NCBI GenBank assembly: GCA_021769425.1
Contig: JAETSX010000012.1
Coordinates: forward strand, 1-64,000
DNA: 64,000 nt
Reading direction: 5' to 3'
Source of the DNA: Eubacterium sp.
GTDB lineage: Bacteria > Bacillota > Clostridia > Lachnospirales > Lachnospiraceae
This document shows positions 27,311 to 39,606 of the stretch, in pieces. Every line of letters starts with the position of its first letter. Position 1 is the first letter of the stretch. A program made the translations under genes and the position numbers. Below the pieces are notes generated by a model. The model was not told the origin of the DNA. It did no database searches and was given only the letters and a program-made list of their open reading frames with translations.

Positions 27311-27429
27311 CGGTTACCTGTTGGAAAGAGCATGGAGGTGGACTGTAAACGGTTACCTGTTGGAAAGAGCGTGGAGGTGGACTGTAAACGGTTACCTGGG
27401 AAAGAGCATGGAGGTGGACTGTAAACGGT
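27311..27429 (+). repeat. Three tandem 39-bp repeats upstream of Uma2 gene
   Basis: Three head-to-tail copies of CGGTTACCTGTTGGAAAGAG + CATGGAGGTGGACTGTAAA, the last shortened by three bases. The unit holds GGAGGTGGAC, a ribosome-site-like element. The block lies ~60 bases upstream of the Uma2 start. Confidence 0.85.
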
Positions 27430-27492
27430 TGTAATTTGCCGGAAGCTGTGTATAATAGAACCATGGAGGAAAGCAGAAAGGAAGTGAATTCT

Positions 27493-28056
27493 ATGCCGGC
27501 ATTACAGCCGCAGCCCGAAACCATTACATTGGAGCAATATGAGGCTCTTCCGGAAGAAATCAGAGCGGAAGTTTATGAGGGAGTGGTTTATGATATGGGC
27601 AGTCCGTCACAGGATCATCAGGCGATTCTTACGGAGCTGCTTGTTTTCATTCGATCCTATCTTAAAAAAAACGGAGGGAATTGTCAGGTATTTCCGGCTC
27701 CTTTTGATGTGAAGCTTTCTGACAGCCCCCTTACCGTCGTTCAGCCCGATCTTATGGTTGTCTGTGATAAAAATAAACTGGATGGAAAACGCTGCAACGG
27801 TGCGCCGGATTTCATTATTGAAATTGTTTCTCCAGGCAATCCGGCAGATGATTATATCCGTAAACTCTATTACTACAAGAATTCCGGGGTTCGTGAATAT
27901 TGGATTGTAGATCACCGCCGTAAAATAGTGACCGTCAATTATTTTGAAGAAAGCATACTCAATGTGCAGTATTCTTTTGACTCCACAATCAAGGTTAATA
28001 TCTATGAAGACTTGTATATTAATTTTTCTGAGGTTGCTGATGTGATGAGTATTTAA
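27493..28056 (+). CDS. Uma2-family putative endonuclease (DUF820)
   Basis: A 187-residue protein with the restriction-like fold of Uma2/DUF820: EVYEGVVYDMGSPSQDHQAI, QPDLMVVCDKNKLD, PDFIIEIVSPGNPADDYIRK and YKNSGVREYWIVD. The Asp of QPDL, the Glu of IEIVSP and the Lys of KLYYYK form a PD-(D/E)xK-type site. These proteins are common and mostly uncharacterised. AGGAAGTG sets the ATG; a longer in-frame start 57 bases upstream has no site. Stand-alone gene after a repeat block. Confidence 0.85.
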   Translation: MPALQPQPETITLEQYEALPEEIRAEVYEGVVYDMGSPSQDHQAILTELLVFIRSYLKKNGGNCQVFPAPFDVKLSDSPLTVVQPDLMVVCDKNKLDGKRCNGAPDFIIEIVSPGNPADDYIRKLYYYKNSGVREYWIVDHRRKIVTVNYFEESILNVQYSFDSTIKVNIYEDLYINFSEVADVMSI

Positions 28057-28248
28057 CAGGAAAAGCATGAATGCAGCCGGCGGTGTTACGAAAGGCGGAA
28101 CCGCATCCCTATATGTAGTGGTTGCGAAGATTGCATGAATATGGGATAATATGCTGTAGAGAGAAAGGGTAACACACTGGAATGGATCCCAGACAAAAAT
28201 GGAAAAGAGCTGAACAGAACCAAAAGGAAACAAGAGCAGGTAGATACC

Positions 28249-29310
28249 ATGGAGACAGCAATTGTAAACATTACAGATGACAGGCAAGGCATAGAAGCAA
28301 TCAGGGAAAAGATTCGTGCAGCAGGGCGGATCATAAGACAGGGCGGTCTGGTGGCGTTTCCAACAGAGACAGTCTACGGGTTGGGGGCGGACGCCTTAAA
28401 TCCCCTGGCGTCAGGTAAGATTTATGAGGCCAAGGGCCGTCCTTCGGACAACCCTCTGATTGTACATATTTCCAATATGGAAGATCTGGATAGAATAGTG
28501 AAAAAAGCCCCGGAACAGGCAAAGAAACTGGCAGAGAAATTCTGGCCGGGGCCTTTGACCATGATTTTTGAGAAAAGCGATATTGTTCCTCTGGAAACTA
28601 CAGGAGGGCTGCAGACAGTGGCGGTGCGTATGCCCAATCATCCGGCAGCCCTGCTTCTGATCCAATCCGGCGGCGGGTTTATTGCAGCTCCCAGCGCGAA
28701 TACTTCCGGGAGGCCCAGCCCTACCCGGGCAGAGCATGTGGCGGAGGATATGAGGGGTAGAATTCCAATGATTCTGGACGGAGGCCCTGTGGGGATTGGC
28801 ATTGAATCCACCATCGTGGATTTCTCAGAAGAGATTCCAATGATTTTAAGGCCCGGATATATTACAGCAGAGATGATACAGGAAGTAATCGGGGAAATCA
28901 GAATGGACCCCGGCCTTGCTGCAGAGGATGCTAAAATTCATCCGAAAGCGCCGGGAATGAAATACCGGCATTATGCGCCAAAGGCAGACCTGATTCTGGT
29001 GTCGGGCGCTAAGGAAAAGGTACAGGAGAAAATCAATGAACTGGCAGAAAAAGCCGCAGAAGAGGGGAAAACTGTCGGTATTATCGGTACGGAAGAGACG
29101 AAAGACGGATACCGGTACGGGGTGGTGAAAAGCATCGGAACCAGAAAGGATGAGACTTCCATTGCCCGGCATTTATATGGTATTTTAAGGGAATTCGATC
29201 AGATGGATGTGGAAATCATATATTCAGAGAGTTTTTCACTGTCAGGAATCGGACAGGCGATCAGGAACCGTATGCTGAAAGCAGCGGGGCATCAGATGAT
29301 AGAAGTGTAG
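28249..29310 (+). CDS. tsaC: L-threonylcarbamoyladenylate synthase (Sua5 form)
   Basis: A 353-residue protein with a YrdC/Sua5 domain (~20-205: GGLVAFPTETVYGLG, KGRPSDNPLIVHI, SANTSGRPSPT) and a C-terminal SUA5 domain (~215-350, beginning with KAPGMKYRHYAPKA). It makes threonylcarbamoyl-AMP from Thr, bicarbonate and ATP for the t6A37 tRNA modification. Full length for the long Sua5 form. It is first in a tight cluster with the phosphatase (18 bases on) and upp. Confidence 0.93.
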   Translation: METAIVNITDDRQGIEAIREKIRAAGRIIRQGGLVAFPTETVYGLGADALNPLASGKIYEAKGRPSDNPLIVHISNMEDLDRIVKKAPEQAKKLAEKFWPGPLTMIFEKSDIVPLETTGGLQTVAVRMPNHPAALLLIQSGGGFIAAPSANTSGRPSPTRAEHVAEDMRGRIPMILDGGPVGIGIESTIVDFSEEIPMILRPGYITAEMIQEVIGEIRMDPGLAAEDAKIHPKAPGMKYRHYAPKADLILVSGAKEKVQEKINELAEKAAEEGKTVGIIGTEETKDGYRYGVVKSIGTRKDETSIARHLYGILREFDQMDVEIIYSESFSLSGIGQAIRNRMLKAAGHQMIEV

Positions 29311-29327
29311 ACAGGAAGGTGACGGAT

Positions 29328-29789
29328 ATGAGAAGATACAGAAAAATTATTTTTGTATGTGACAGCGGTACGGCACGTGCACCTATGGCAGAGGCTATCA
29401 TGAAAGAATATATCATAAAATACCCGGTGGAAATAGAGAGCAGGGGGCTTGTGGTGCTTTTTCCGGAGCCGCTGAATCAGAAAACGGAGGCTGTGTTGAT
29501 CAGCAATGGCATTAATGCAGAAAATCGGATGTCAAAACAGCTTACAGCGGAGGATTTACAGCAAGAAAGTCTGATTATTACGATGGAGGCTGCGCAGAAG
29601 CAGAAGATTCTGGAAGAATATAAAGACAGCCTGGAAGCGGACGTGGAGGTGCTGACGGATTTAACCGGAGATGAACTGGAGATTTTAAATCCCTACGGCG
29701 GAACCCTTCAGTCTTACGGACTCTGTTACGAGACATTGAATAAGACTATCAAAAAACTGGTTAATCTTATCAACGAAGGAGAAGAATAA
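29328..29789 (+). CDS. Low-molecular-weight tyrosine phosphatase-like protein
   Basis: A 153-residue protein with the phosphate loop CX5R at the N-terminus (C11-DSGTA-R17, then AP), as in low-molecular-weight protein-tyrosine phosphatases. The usual general-acid Asp-Pro loop (DPFGG type) is NPYGG here, so Asp is replaced by Asn, which would weaken normal catalysis. It may dephosphorylate slowly, bind phospho-ligands, or use another acid. An in-frame GTG lies nine bases upstream, but ATG fits AGGAAGG better. It lies between tsaC and upp with one base to upp. Confidence 0.82.
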   Translation: MRRYRKIIFVCDSGTARAPMAEAIMKEYIIKYPVEIESRGLVVLFPEPLNQKTEAVLISNGINAENRMSKQLTAEDLQQESLIITMEAAQKQKILEEYKDSLEADVEVLTDLTGDELEILNPYGGTLQSYGLCYETLNKTIKKLVNLINEGEE

Positions 29790-29790
29790 T

Positions 29791-30420
29791 ATGGCAAAAG
29801 TAATGATTATGGATCACCCTCTGATTCAGCACAAAATCGGGTGGATACGGAAAAGCGACACGGGATCCAGAGATTTTCGGGGAATGGTGGGAGAAATAGC
29901 CATGCTGATGTGCTATGAGGCCACCAGGAATCTGGAATTGGAAGATATTAAGATTGAGACGCCTATCTGCGCCACAACAGTGAAAGGGCTGAAAGGAAAG
30001 AAACTGGCAGTGGTTCCCATTCTGCGCGCCGGCCTTGGAATGGTAGACGGCATGCTTGCAATGATTCCTGCGGCAAAAGTGGGGCATATTGGGTTGTACC
30101 GGAACCCGGAGACATTGGAGCCAGTGGAATATTACTGCAAGTTGCCGGAGGATTGTTCCGAACGGGAGGTGTTTGTAGTGGATCCCATGCTTGCCACAGG
30201 CGGTTCTGCGGTGGCGGCTATCCAGATGCTGAAGGATAAAGGCGTCAGAAATATACATTTCCTCTGCATCATTGCAGCGCCGGAAGGGGTGGAAGCCATG
30301 AAAACGGCCCATCCGGATGTGGATATGTATATTGGAGCCCTGGATGAAAAGCTGAATGATCACGGGTATATTGTGCCGGGGCTTGGAGATGCCGGGGATC
30401 GGATTTTCGGCACGAAATAA
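29791..30420 (+). CDS. upp: Uracil phosphoribosyltransferase
   Basis: A 209-residue enzyme converting uracil and PRPP to UMP in pyrimidine salvage. It has the PRPP loop [16 protein letters not shown], the N-terminal region [14 protein letters not shown] and the uracil-binding end [20 protein letters not shown]. Full family length. It starts one base after the phosphatase stop with the ribosome site GAAGGAGAAG in that gene's end, so the two are translationally linked. Confidence 0.95.
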   Translation: MAKVMIMDHPLIQHKIGWIRKSDTGSRDFRGMVGEIAMLMCYEATRNLELEDIKIETPICATTVKGLKGKKLAVVPILRAGLGMVDGMLAMIPAAKVGHIGLYRNPETLEPVEYYCKLPEDCSEREVFVVDPMLATGGSAVAAIQMLKDKGVRNIHFLCIIAAPEGVEAMKTAHPDVDMYIGALDEKLNDHGYIVPGLGDAGDRIFGTK

Positions 30421-30447
30421 GACAGGCAGAAGCAATGAAAGAAAAAC

Positions 30448-30545
30448 GCTCTGCGAGGATGCTCAGAGTCTGCCCCAGCGAAGCGAGGGTATTCGCACGA
30501 GGGGTATCATGTCGCTAAAGCGGCCGCACTCGGCGCGCAAAGTGT
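30448..30545 (+). repeat. Repeat B-type element between upp and dCMP deaminase
   Basis: Contains CAGAGTCTGCCCCAGCGAAG, TATTCGCACGAGGGGTATCA and CTAAAGCGGCCGCACTCGGC. Parts recur at 44685-44740 and 51433-51480, and the GCGGCCGC...CTCGGCGC core also at 13.37 and 42.33 kb. Confidence 0.7.
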
Positions 30546-30584
30546 GCAAGAAAGGTATTCTGCAAATAAAAGGAGAGGTTTAGA

Positions 30585-31070
30585 ATGAGCAGTAAAAGAC
30601 AGGATTACCTTACCTGGGATGAATATTTTATGGGAGTGGCCATGCTTTCCGCCATGCGTTCCAAAGATCCGGGAACTCAGGTGGGAGCCTGCATCGTCAG
30701 CCAGGATAATAAGATTTTGTCTATGGGTTACAATGGGTTCCCTATCGGATGTTCCGATGATGAATTTCCCTGGAACCGGGAAGGGGAACCCCTGGACAAC
30801 AAATATTTGTATACAACCCACAGTGAACTGAATGCCATATTGAATTACAGAGGCGGCAGCCTGGAAGGAGCGAAGCTGTATGTCTCCCTGTTTCCCTGTA
30901 ATGAATGCGCCAAGGCGATTATTCAGTCAGGGATTAAAACTGTGGTGTATGACAGCGACAAATATAAAGATACGCCGTCCGTCATTGCTTCCAAGCGGAT
31001 GCTGGATGCGGCAGGGGTGAGGTATTATCAGTATACTCATACGGGGCGGGAAGTGAAGATGGTATTGTAA
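30585..31070 (+). CDS. comEB: Deoxycytidylate (dCMP) deaminase
   Basis: A 161-residue cytidine-deaminase-fold enzyme that turns dCMP into dUMP, the route to dTMP. Zn ligands are the His of THSELNAIL and the Cys pair in PCNECA; the catalytic Glu is in HSE. The N-terminus SSKRQDYLTWDEYFMGVAML fits the family. AGGAGAGG precedes ATG. The pairing with upp gives a small pyrimidine salvage cluster, though a repeat element lies between them. comEB is the symbol used for the related Bacillus gene. Confidence 0.9.
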   Translation: MSSKRQDYLTWDEYFMGVAMLSAMRSKDPGTQVGACIVSQDNKILSMGYNGFPIGCSDDEFPWNREGEPLDNKYLYTTHSELNAILNYRGGSLEGAKLYVSLFPCNECAKAIIQSGIKTVVYDSDKYKDTPSVIASKRMLDAAGVRYYQYTHTGREVKMVL

Positions 31071-31088
31071 GCAGAATCAGAGAAATTT

Positions 31089-31134
31089 GGGCCGTCGGGA
31101 AATTTGTCATTTCCCGTCAGCCTCTGCTTTTTGC
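31089..31134 (+). terminator. Intrinsic terminator after dCMP deaminase
   Basis: GGCCGTCGGGAAAT pairs with ATTTCCCGTCAGCC across a 5-nt loop, followed by CTCTGCTTTTT. Confidence 0.82.
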
Positions 31135-31594
31135 ATATCGTTTATAATGCCTGCAAATGATACTGCCATGACTGGTATTCTCCGGAATGGAAAGGCACTG
31201 CAATCCCAGTGTGCATCAGAACGCTTCCGTTTTGTGCGGTCTTGCTGTCTCCAATCAGATAATTCTTTTCGGCATCCAATCCCTTTAACTTGATATTTAA
31301 CCGCCGGAGATTTCGAAAGCGCAGAAATGACGGGGAGTTGCGGTTCACTCCCGGTCCGTGCGCCACGCCGCACGGTCACAGGCCAATACAGTATTGGGGC
31401 CAGAATCTGGTCTCTTGCCGTAAGGCAGCTTTAAACAGGCCGGATGCGCTGCTGTGAGCGCCATAGATGCGAACAGAGTAACGATAGGGATAAATAACTT
31501 CCCAAAAATAATAGAAATGAATAGACATTTCCACAGAAAATAGATATAATGATTTCATGTGGTGGAAATTATGGTTTGGCAATGGAGGTGCTGT
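31135..31594. other. Intergenic before the ATP synthase operon
   Basis: Holds an inverted copy of the repeat C core (31292-31310), an inverted copy of repeat D (31337-31387, CCGTGCGCCACGCCGCACGG) and the operon promoter. No gene seen. Confidence 0.65.
31522..31550 (+). promoter_or_regulatory. Promoter of the atp operon
   Basis: TAGACA, a 17-bp spacer and a perfect TATAAT; the first gene starts 45 bases downstream. Confidence 0.75.
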
Positions 31595-31990
31595 GTGAAA
31601 TACAGAAGAAGCGTATACCGTTCTCTTGCCCTGATTACACAGTTTGGGATCAACATGCTGGTGCCTATTTTTTTGTGTGTAATGGCAGGCGTTTATATCG
31701 GGAAGAAATTTGAGATAAACTGGATTACAATTCCTCTGTTTGCTGTGGGCGCGCTGGCGGGATTCCGCAATATTTTCATCATGGCGAAGAAAATTTATTC
31801 CGATGAGACGCCTTCCCGGCATTCTCCTGTGTCAGGGGAGCGGATAGATCATGGAGAAACGTTTTCCCGGCATTTGTCGATATCTGAGAAGCAAAAAAGA
31901 AATAATGAAACGTCTGCCTGGCGTTCTGATCGGCCAGGGCAGCATCTAAACCACAGGGAGAAGGATACGGTCCATGTTAAAAAGAATTAA
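31595..31990 (+). CDS. atpZ: AtpZ/AtpI-family protein
   Basis: A 131-residue membrane protein with two segments (LALITQFGINMLVPIFLCVM; ITIPLFAVGALAGFRNIFIM), typical of the small AtpZ-like protein before atpI; it may help ion supply to or assembly of F0. The ~60-residue charged C-terminus (ETPSRHSPVSGERIDHGETF) is longer than usual and contains degenerate SRH.../SER... repeats. GTG 31595 after GGAGGTG is preferred to earlier in-frame starts that fall at the likely transcript start. It overlaps atpI by 17 bases. Confidence 0.75.
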   Translation: MKYRRSVYRSLALITQFGINMLVPIFLCVMAGVYIGKKFEINWITIPLFAVGALAGFRNIFIMAKKIYSDETPSRHSPVSGERIDHGETFSRHLSISEKQKRNNETSAWRSDRPGQHLNHREKDTVHVKKN

Positions 31991-32387
31991 TCAGGCTCTT
32001 CCGGAATTGCTGGCGGGAATTGTATTGTACGGCGCGCTGATTCAGGCAGCCGGAGTATGGTTTGTGAATGATAAGGCACGGTATTCCATCGGTCTTTGGG
32101 CCGGCATTATTCTGGCAATGGGAATGGCGGTGAATATGGCAATTGTTATTTTTGATACGGTAGAGGAGATGGCAGAGGGCAGGTCTTCCAGAAGGGCCTC
32201 TCTGTATGCAGCCCTGCGGTATCTGGCAGTTGTATTGGCATTTGGAGTGGTCGGATACTTTAATCTGGGCAATGTAATTGTTATGTTTGCGGGCGTAATG
32301 GGTCTGAAAGTCTCTGCCTATTTGCAGCCCCTGACACATAAATTTTTAGCAGCTTTTCAGGAAAAATATTTTCATGGAAAAAGTTAA
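31974..32387 (+). CDS. atpI: ATP synthase subunit I
   Basis: A 137-residue protein with four membrane segments, of the ATP synthase I family that assists c-ring assembly. Its place between the AtpZ-like gene and atpB supports the call. It starts within the end of the upstream gene, so the two are coupled. A 67-base gap with AAGGAGGTGA leads into atpB. Confidence 0.82.
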   Translation: MLKRINQALPELLAGIVLYGALIQAAGVWFVNDKARYSIGLWAGIILAMGMAVNMAIVIFDTVEEMAEGRSSRRASLYAALRYLAVVLAFGVVGYFNLGNVIVMFAGVMGLKVSAYLQPLTHKFLAAFQEKYFHGKS

Positions 32388-32454
32388 AAGAGGTGATAGA
32401 TTAGAAAATTTTGTAAATAATGTTTTAAAAGCAAAGTTATAAGGAGGTGAGAGA

Positions 32455-33189
32455 GTGCAGAGCTCAATTTTACTGTCTTCCGGCGCGGATATTGATATTA
32501 TGGTGCACGGACTGTTTTCGTATGAGTTATTTGGACACACGTTCTGGATCACCACAACCCATGTAAGCCTTCTGATTGTTATGGCGATTCTGATTGGATT
32601 TTCTATTGCGGCTAATCGCGCTATGAAACATGCATCAGAAGTTCCCGGAGGATTTCAGAATGTGGTGGAGCTGATTGTAGAGAAACTGGATGGCATGGTC
32701 CACGGCGTTATGGGAAAAAGCGGCGGCAAATTTGTCAATTATGTGGGTACGATATTCATCTTTATTTTGATATCCAATCTTTCCGGCCTGTTTGGATTAA
32801 GGCCGCCCACGGCCGACTACGGCGTGACATTGCCCCTGGCTTTGCTGAGTTTTATTCTGATTCATTTCAATCAGTTTAAGTATCAGACCCCCAAAGCGAT
32901 ATGGACGGATATGTGTTCCCCGCTTCCGCCATGGCTGCCTATCTGGTTCCCCATTAACCTGATCAGTGAAATTGCCGTTCCGATTTCATTGTCGCTGCGT
33001 TTGTTTGCCAACGTATTGTCAGGAACCATTATTATGGCATTGATTTATGCCTTATTGTCAAAGTTCGCTTATTTCTGGCCGGGCGCGCTGCATGCATATT
33101 TTGATGTGTTCTCAGGCTGCATCCAGACGTATGTATTCTGTATGCTGACGATGACGTACATCAGTAATGCAATCGGGGAAGAAGAATAG
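32455..33189 (+). CDS. atpB: ATP synthase F0 subunit a
   Basis: A 244-residue membrane stator subunit that forms the ion half-channels. The key Arg lies in SLSLRLFANVLSG, and the conserved ISEIAVPISLSLRLF segment is intact. GTG start after AAGGAGGTGA. It is followed by a structured insert before atpE. Confidence 0.95.
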   Translation: MQSSILLSSGADIDIMVHGLFSYELFGHTFWITTTHVSLLIVMAILIGFSIAANRAMKHASEVPGGFQNVVELIVEKLDGMVHGVMGKSGGKFVNYVGTIFIFILISNLSGLFGLRPPTADYGVTLPLALLSFILIHFNQFKYQTPKAIWTDMCSPLPPWLPIWFPINLISEIAVPISLSLRLFANVLSGTIIMALIYALLSKFAYFWPGALHAYFDVFSGCIQTYVFCMLTMTYISNAIGEEE

Positions 33190-33194
33190 GGGGA

Positions 33195-33688
<494 letters not shown>

Positions 33689-33691
33689 GGA

Positions 33692-33883
33692 CATACCTTT
33701 ATGTGCAAAAAGCAGCACAAAACAGAGGAAGCGCCCTTCGGGCATACCTTTATGTGCAAAATGCAGCACAAAACAGAGGAAGCGCCCTTCGGGCATACCT
33801 TTATGTGCAAAAAGCAGCACAAAACAGAGGAAGCGCCCTTCGGGCATACCTTTATGTGCAAAAAGCAGCACAAAACAGAGGAA
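33692..33883 (+). repeat. 51-bp tandem repeat, 4 copies, between atpE and atpF
   Basis: Units start at 33692, 33743, 33794 and 33845; the last is cut at GAGGAAAGGAGG, the atpF ribosome site. Each full unit ends with GCGCCCTTCGGGC, a tight hairpin. Copies differ at only one or two bases, so the expansion is recent. Confidence 0.93.
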
Positions 33884-33896
33884 AGGAGGACAGGCC

Positions 33897-34399
33897 TTGG
33901 AACAGTTATTTGGCTTAAATCCTCAGCTTTTGCATGATACGGTTCTTTCGATACTTGCCATTCTGTTTCTGTTTACCTTAATGTCTTACCTGCTGTTTAA
34001 CCCGGCAAAGAAGATGTTAAAGGACAGGCAGGATCGGATTAAGAATGATATTGACACTGCCAGAAAAGACAGGGAAGAAGCTGCCGCTGTCAAAGCGGAG
34101 TATGATGCGAAAATCAAAGGAATCGAGAAAGAAGCTGAGGAGATTTTAAGTGAGGCCCGCCAGAAAGCCCTGAAAAATGAAAGCAGGATTGTAGATGAGG
34201 CGAAGGAAGAAGCTGCCCGCATCATAAAACGCGCCAACGAGGAAGCTCTGTTGGAGAAGAAACGGGTTATGGACGAGGCAAAACAGGAAATGATTGCAAT
34301 AGCCTCAATGATGGCAGGCAAGGTAGTGACAGCCTCTATTGATACATCCATTCAGGACGCACTGGTGGAGGAAACATTGAAGGAAATAGGTGAAAGTAC

Positions 34400-34412
<13 letters not shown>
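33897..34412 (+). CDS. atpF: ATP synthase F0 subunit b
   Basis: A 171-residue peripheral stalk subunit: one N-terminal membrane helix (LSILAILFLFTLMSYLLF) and a long charged coiled coil. TTG start after AAAGGAGG, where the last tandem repeat merges with the ribosome site. It overlaps atpH by 13 bases. Confidence 0.93.
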
Positions 34413-36468
<2,056 letters not shown>

Positions 36469-36486
36469 GACGGGTGGTGAATGTTT

Positions 36487-37344
36487 ATGGCGTCCATGAG
36501 GGACATCAAAAGAAGAAAAGGCAGCATACAAAGTACGCAGCAAATCACAAAAGCCATGAAGCTGGTTTCCACCGTTAAACTGCAGAAAGCCAAAAGCCGC
36601 GCGGAGCAGTCCAATCCATATTTTAACTATATGTATCAGACGGTAACCTCAATGCTGGCCCGTTCCGGGAATCTGAGCCATCCCTATTTACAGGCGGGAA
36701 GTTCTTCCAGAAAAGCGATCATAACCATTGCCTCTAACCGGGGGCTTGCCGGCGGATATAATTCCAATATTGTGAAGCTTGTCACAGACAGCGGAATTCC
36801 AAAGGAAGAGGCTAAGATTTACATTATCGGCCGTAAAGCAAGGGAATCTCTGGAAAGAAAAGGTTATGAAATCACAGCGGATTATTCAGATGTCATTGAA
36901 GGACCCACTTACGGCGACGCCGCCCAGATCTGCAGGGAAGTGTTAGAGGCGTTTACCAAAGGGGAAATCGGGGAAATCTATCTTGCTTATACTCATTTTA
37001 AGAATACGGTCAGCCATGAGCCCACCCTGATGAAGCTGCTTCCCATAGAATTTGAGGAAGCAGAGCTGAAAGAGGCGGACAGTCATGTGCTGATGAATTA
37101 TGAACCCAATGAGGAAGAGGCGTTGGATCTGATTATTCCGAAATATATGACAAGCCTGTTCTACGGTGCGCTGGTGGAAGCGGTTGCCAGTGAAAATGGA
37201 GCCAGAATGCAGGCCATGGATTCCGCAACCAGCAATGCAGAAGAAATGATTAGTGATTTGACGCTGAAATATAACAGAGCGCGTCAGGGCTCTATTACAC
37301 AGGAGCTGACAGAAATTATTGCCGGCGCCGAAGCCATTTCATAG
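36487..37344 (+). CDS. atpG: ATP synthase F1 subunit gamma
   Basis: A ~285-residue central shaft with conserved ends (RDIKRRKGSIQSTQQITKAM; TSNAEEMISDLTLKYNRARQ). The start is ATG 36487 or the in-frame ATG 36481. The gap to atpD (116 bases) is longer than others and holds no clear element. Confidence 0.94.
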   Translation: MASMRDIKRRKGSIQSTQQITKAMKLVSTVKLQKAKSRAEQSNPYFNYMYQTVTSMLARSGNLSHPYLQAGSSSRKAIITIASNRGLAGGYNSNIVKLVTDSGIPKEEAKIYIIGRKARESLERKGYEITADYSDVIEGPTYGDAAQICREVLEAFTKGEIGEIYLAYTHFKNTVSHEPTLMKLLPIEFEEAELKEADSHVLMNYEPNEEEALDLIIPKYMTSLFYGALVEAVASENGARMQAMDSATSNAEEMISDLTLKYNRARQGSITQELTEIIAGAEAIS

Positions 37345-37406
37345 TAATGTTCCGCATTTCTATGAAATGGGGTTATTCTTTCAGGAGTTTATACCTTGCT
37401 GTTTAA

Positions 37407-38852
<1,446 letters not shown>

Positions 38853-38864
38853 GGGGGTGAGCAC

Positions 38865-39272
38865 ATGGCAGAGGAAAATAAGAACTTTCAATTGGAGATT
38901 ATCACGCCGGATCGTGTGTTTTACAAGGGGGAAGCGTCTATGGTGGAATTTACATCCGTAGATGGAGAGATGGGTGTCTATAAGCATCATATCCCTCTGA
39001 CCACCGTACTGGCTCCCGGAATTGTGACTGTGACAGAGCCCGGCGGAAAGAAGCATGCGGCAGTCCATGCAGGGTTTGTGCAGATTCTGGGAGAAAAGGT
39101 AACCTTTTTGGCAGAAATTGCGGAATGGCCCGATGAGATTGACGTGAACCGTGCCCAGGCAGCCAAAGCCCGTGCAGAAGAACGGCTGCGCAGCCACAGT
39201 GCGGATATTGACGTGGCCCGTGCAGAGATTGCTTTGAAGAAAGCCCTGGTGCGGCTTGATGTAAAACAGTAG
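38865..39272 (+). CDS. atpC: ATP synthase F1 subunit epsilon
   Basis: A 135-residue protein: an N-terminal beta sandwich (FQLEIITPDRVFYKGEA, GEMGVYKHHIPL) and two C-terminal helices that can inhibit hydrolysis. It is the last gene of the operon, 12 bases after atpD and followed by a terminator. Confidence 0.95.
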   Translation: MAEENKNFQLEIITPDRVFYKGEASMVEFTSVDGEMGVYKHHIPLTTVLAPGIVTVTEPGGKKHAAVHAGFVQILGEKVTFLAEIAEWPDEIDVNRAQAAKARAEERLRSHSADIDVARAEIALKKALVRLDVKQ

Positions 39273-39278
39273 TTAAAT

Positions 39279-39329
39279 GAAGCATTGCAGATATCAGATG
39301 AATCATCTGGCATTTGCAGTGCTTTTTCT
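39279..39329 (+). terminator. Terminator of the atp operon
   Basis: AAGCATTGCAGATATCAGAT pairs imperfectly with the segment ending GCAGTGCTT and is followed by TTTTC. It touches the start of the repeat A array. Confidence 0.8.
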
Positions 39330-39494
39330 TTCATAGGAAACCCCCATCATGCTTAGCCTGTCGTGCGACGGGCCGCATGGCCATCCATACTATGGAAGTC
39401 AAAGACTTTCATAGTAAACTTCCATCATGCTCAGCCTGTCGTGCGACGGGCCGCATGGCCATCCATACTATGGAAGTCAAAGACTTTCATAGTA
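39330..39494 (+). repeat. Repeat A array, 2 units of 78 bp
   Basis: Units at 39330 and 39408, ending with TTCATAG at 39486. It lies between two terminators, a neutral position unlike the copies in genes. Confidence 0.9.
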
Positions 39495-39501
39495 AAAACA
39501 A

Positions 39502-39541
39502 AAGCCGGAAAATTTATACTATAGGATAAATTTTCCGGCTT
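39502..39541. terminator. Bidirectional terminator, atpC / CAP gene
   Basis: Perfect 15-bp arms AAGCCGGAAAATTTA / TAAATTTTCCGGCTT with a 10-nt loop, between convergent genes. Confidence 0.9.
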
Positions 39542-39606
39542 CCGTAAAGTCTGGGAAGACAGAAGTCAGTCTTCTCCTGTGCTGTTTTCCTGGACGAAGA
39601 TCCCTT

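Noticed and set aside
27156-27434. 92-codon frame with GYLLERAWRWTVN repeats
   Set aside because: It lies over a hairpin terminator and the 39-bp repeats, has no ribosome site and an unlikely composition.
33701-33937. Frame made of 17-residue MCKKQHKTEEAPFGHTF repeats
   Set aside because: It is the open translation of the 51-bp repeat; no ribosome site and it overlaps the atpF start.
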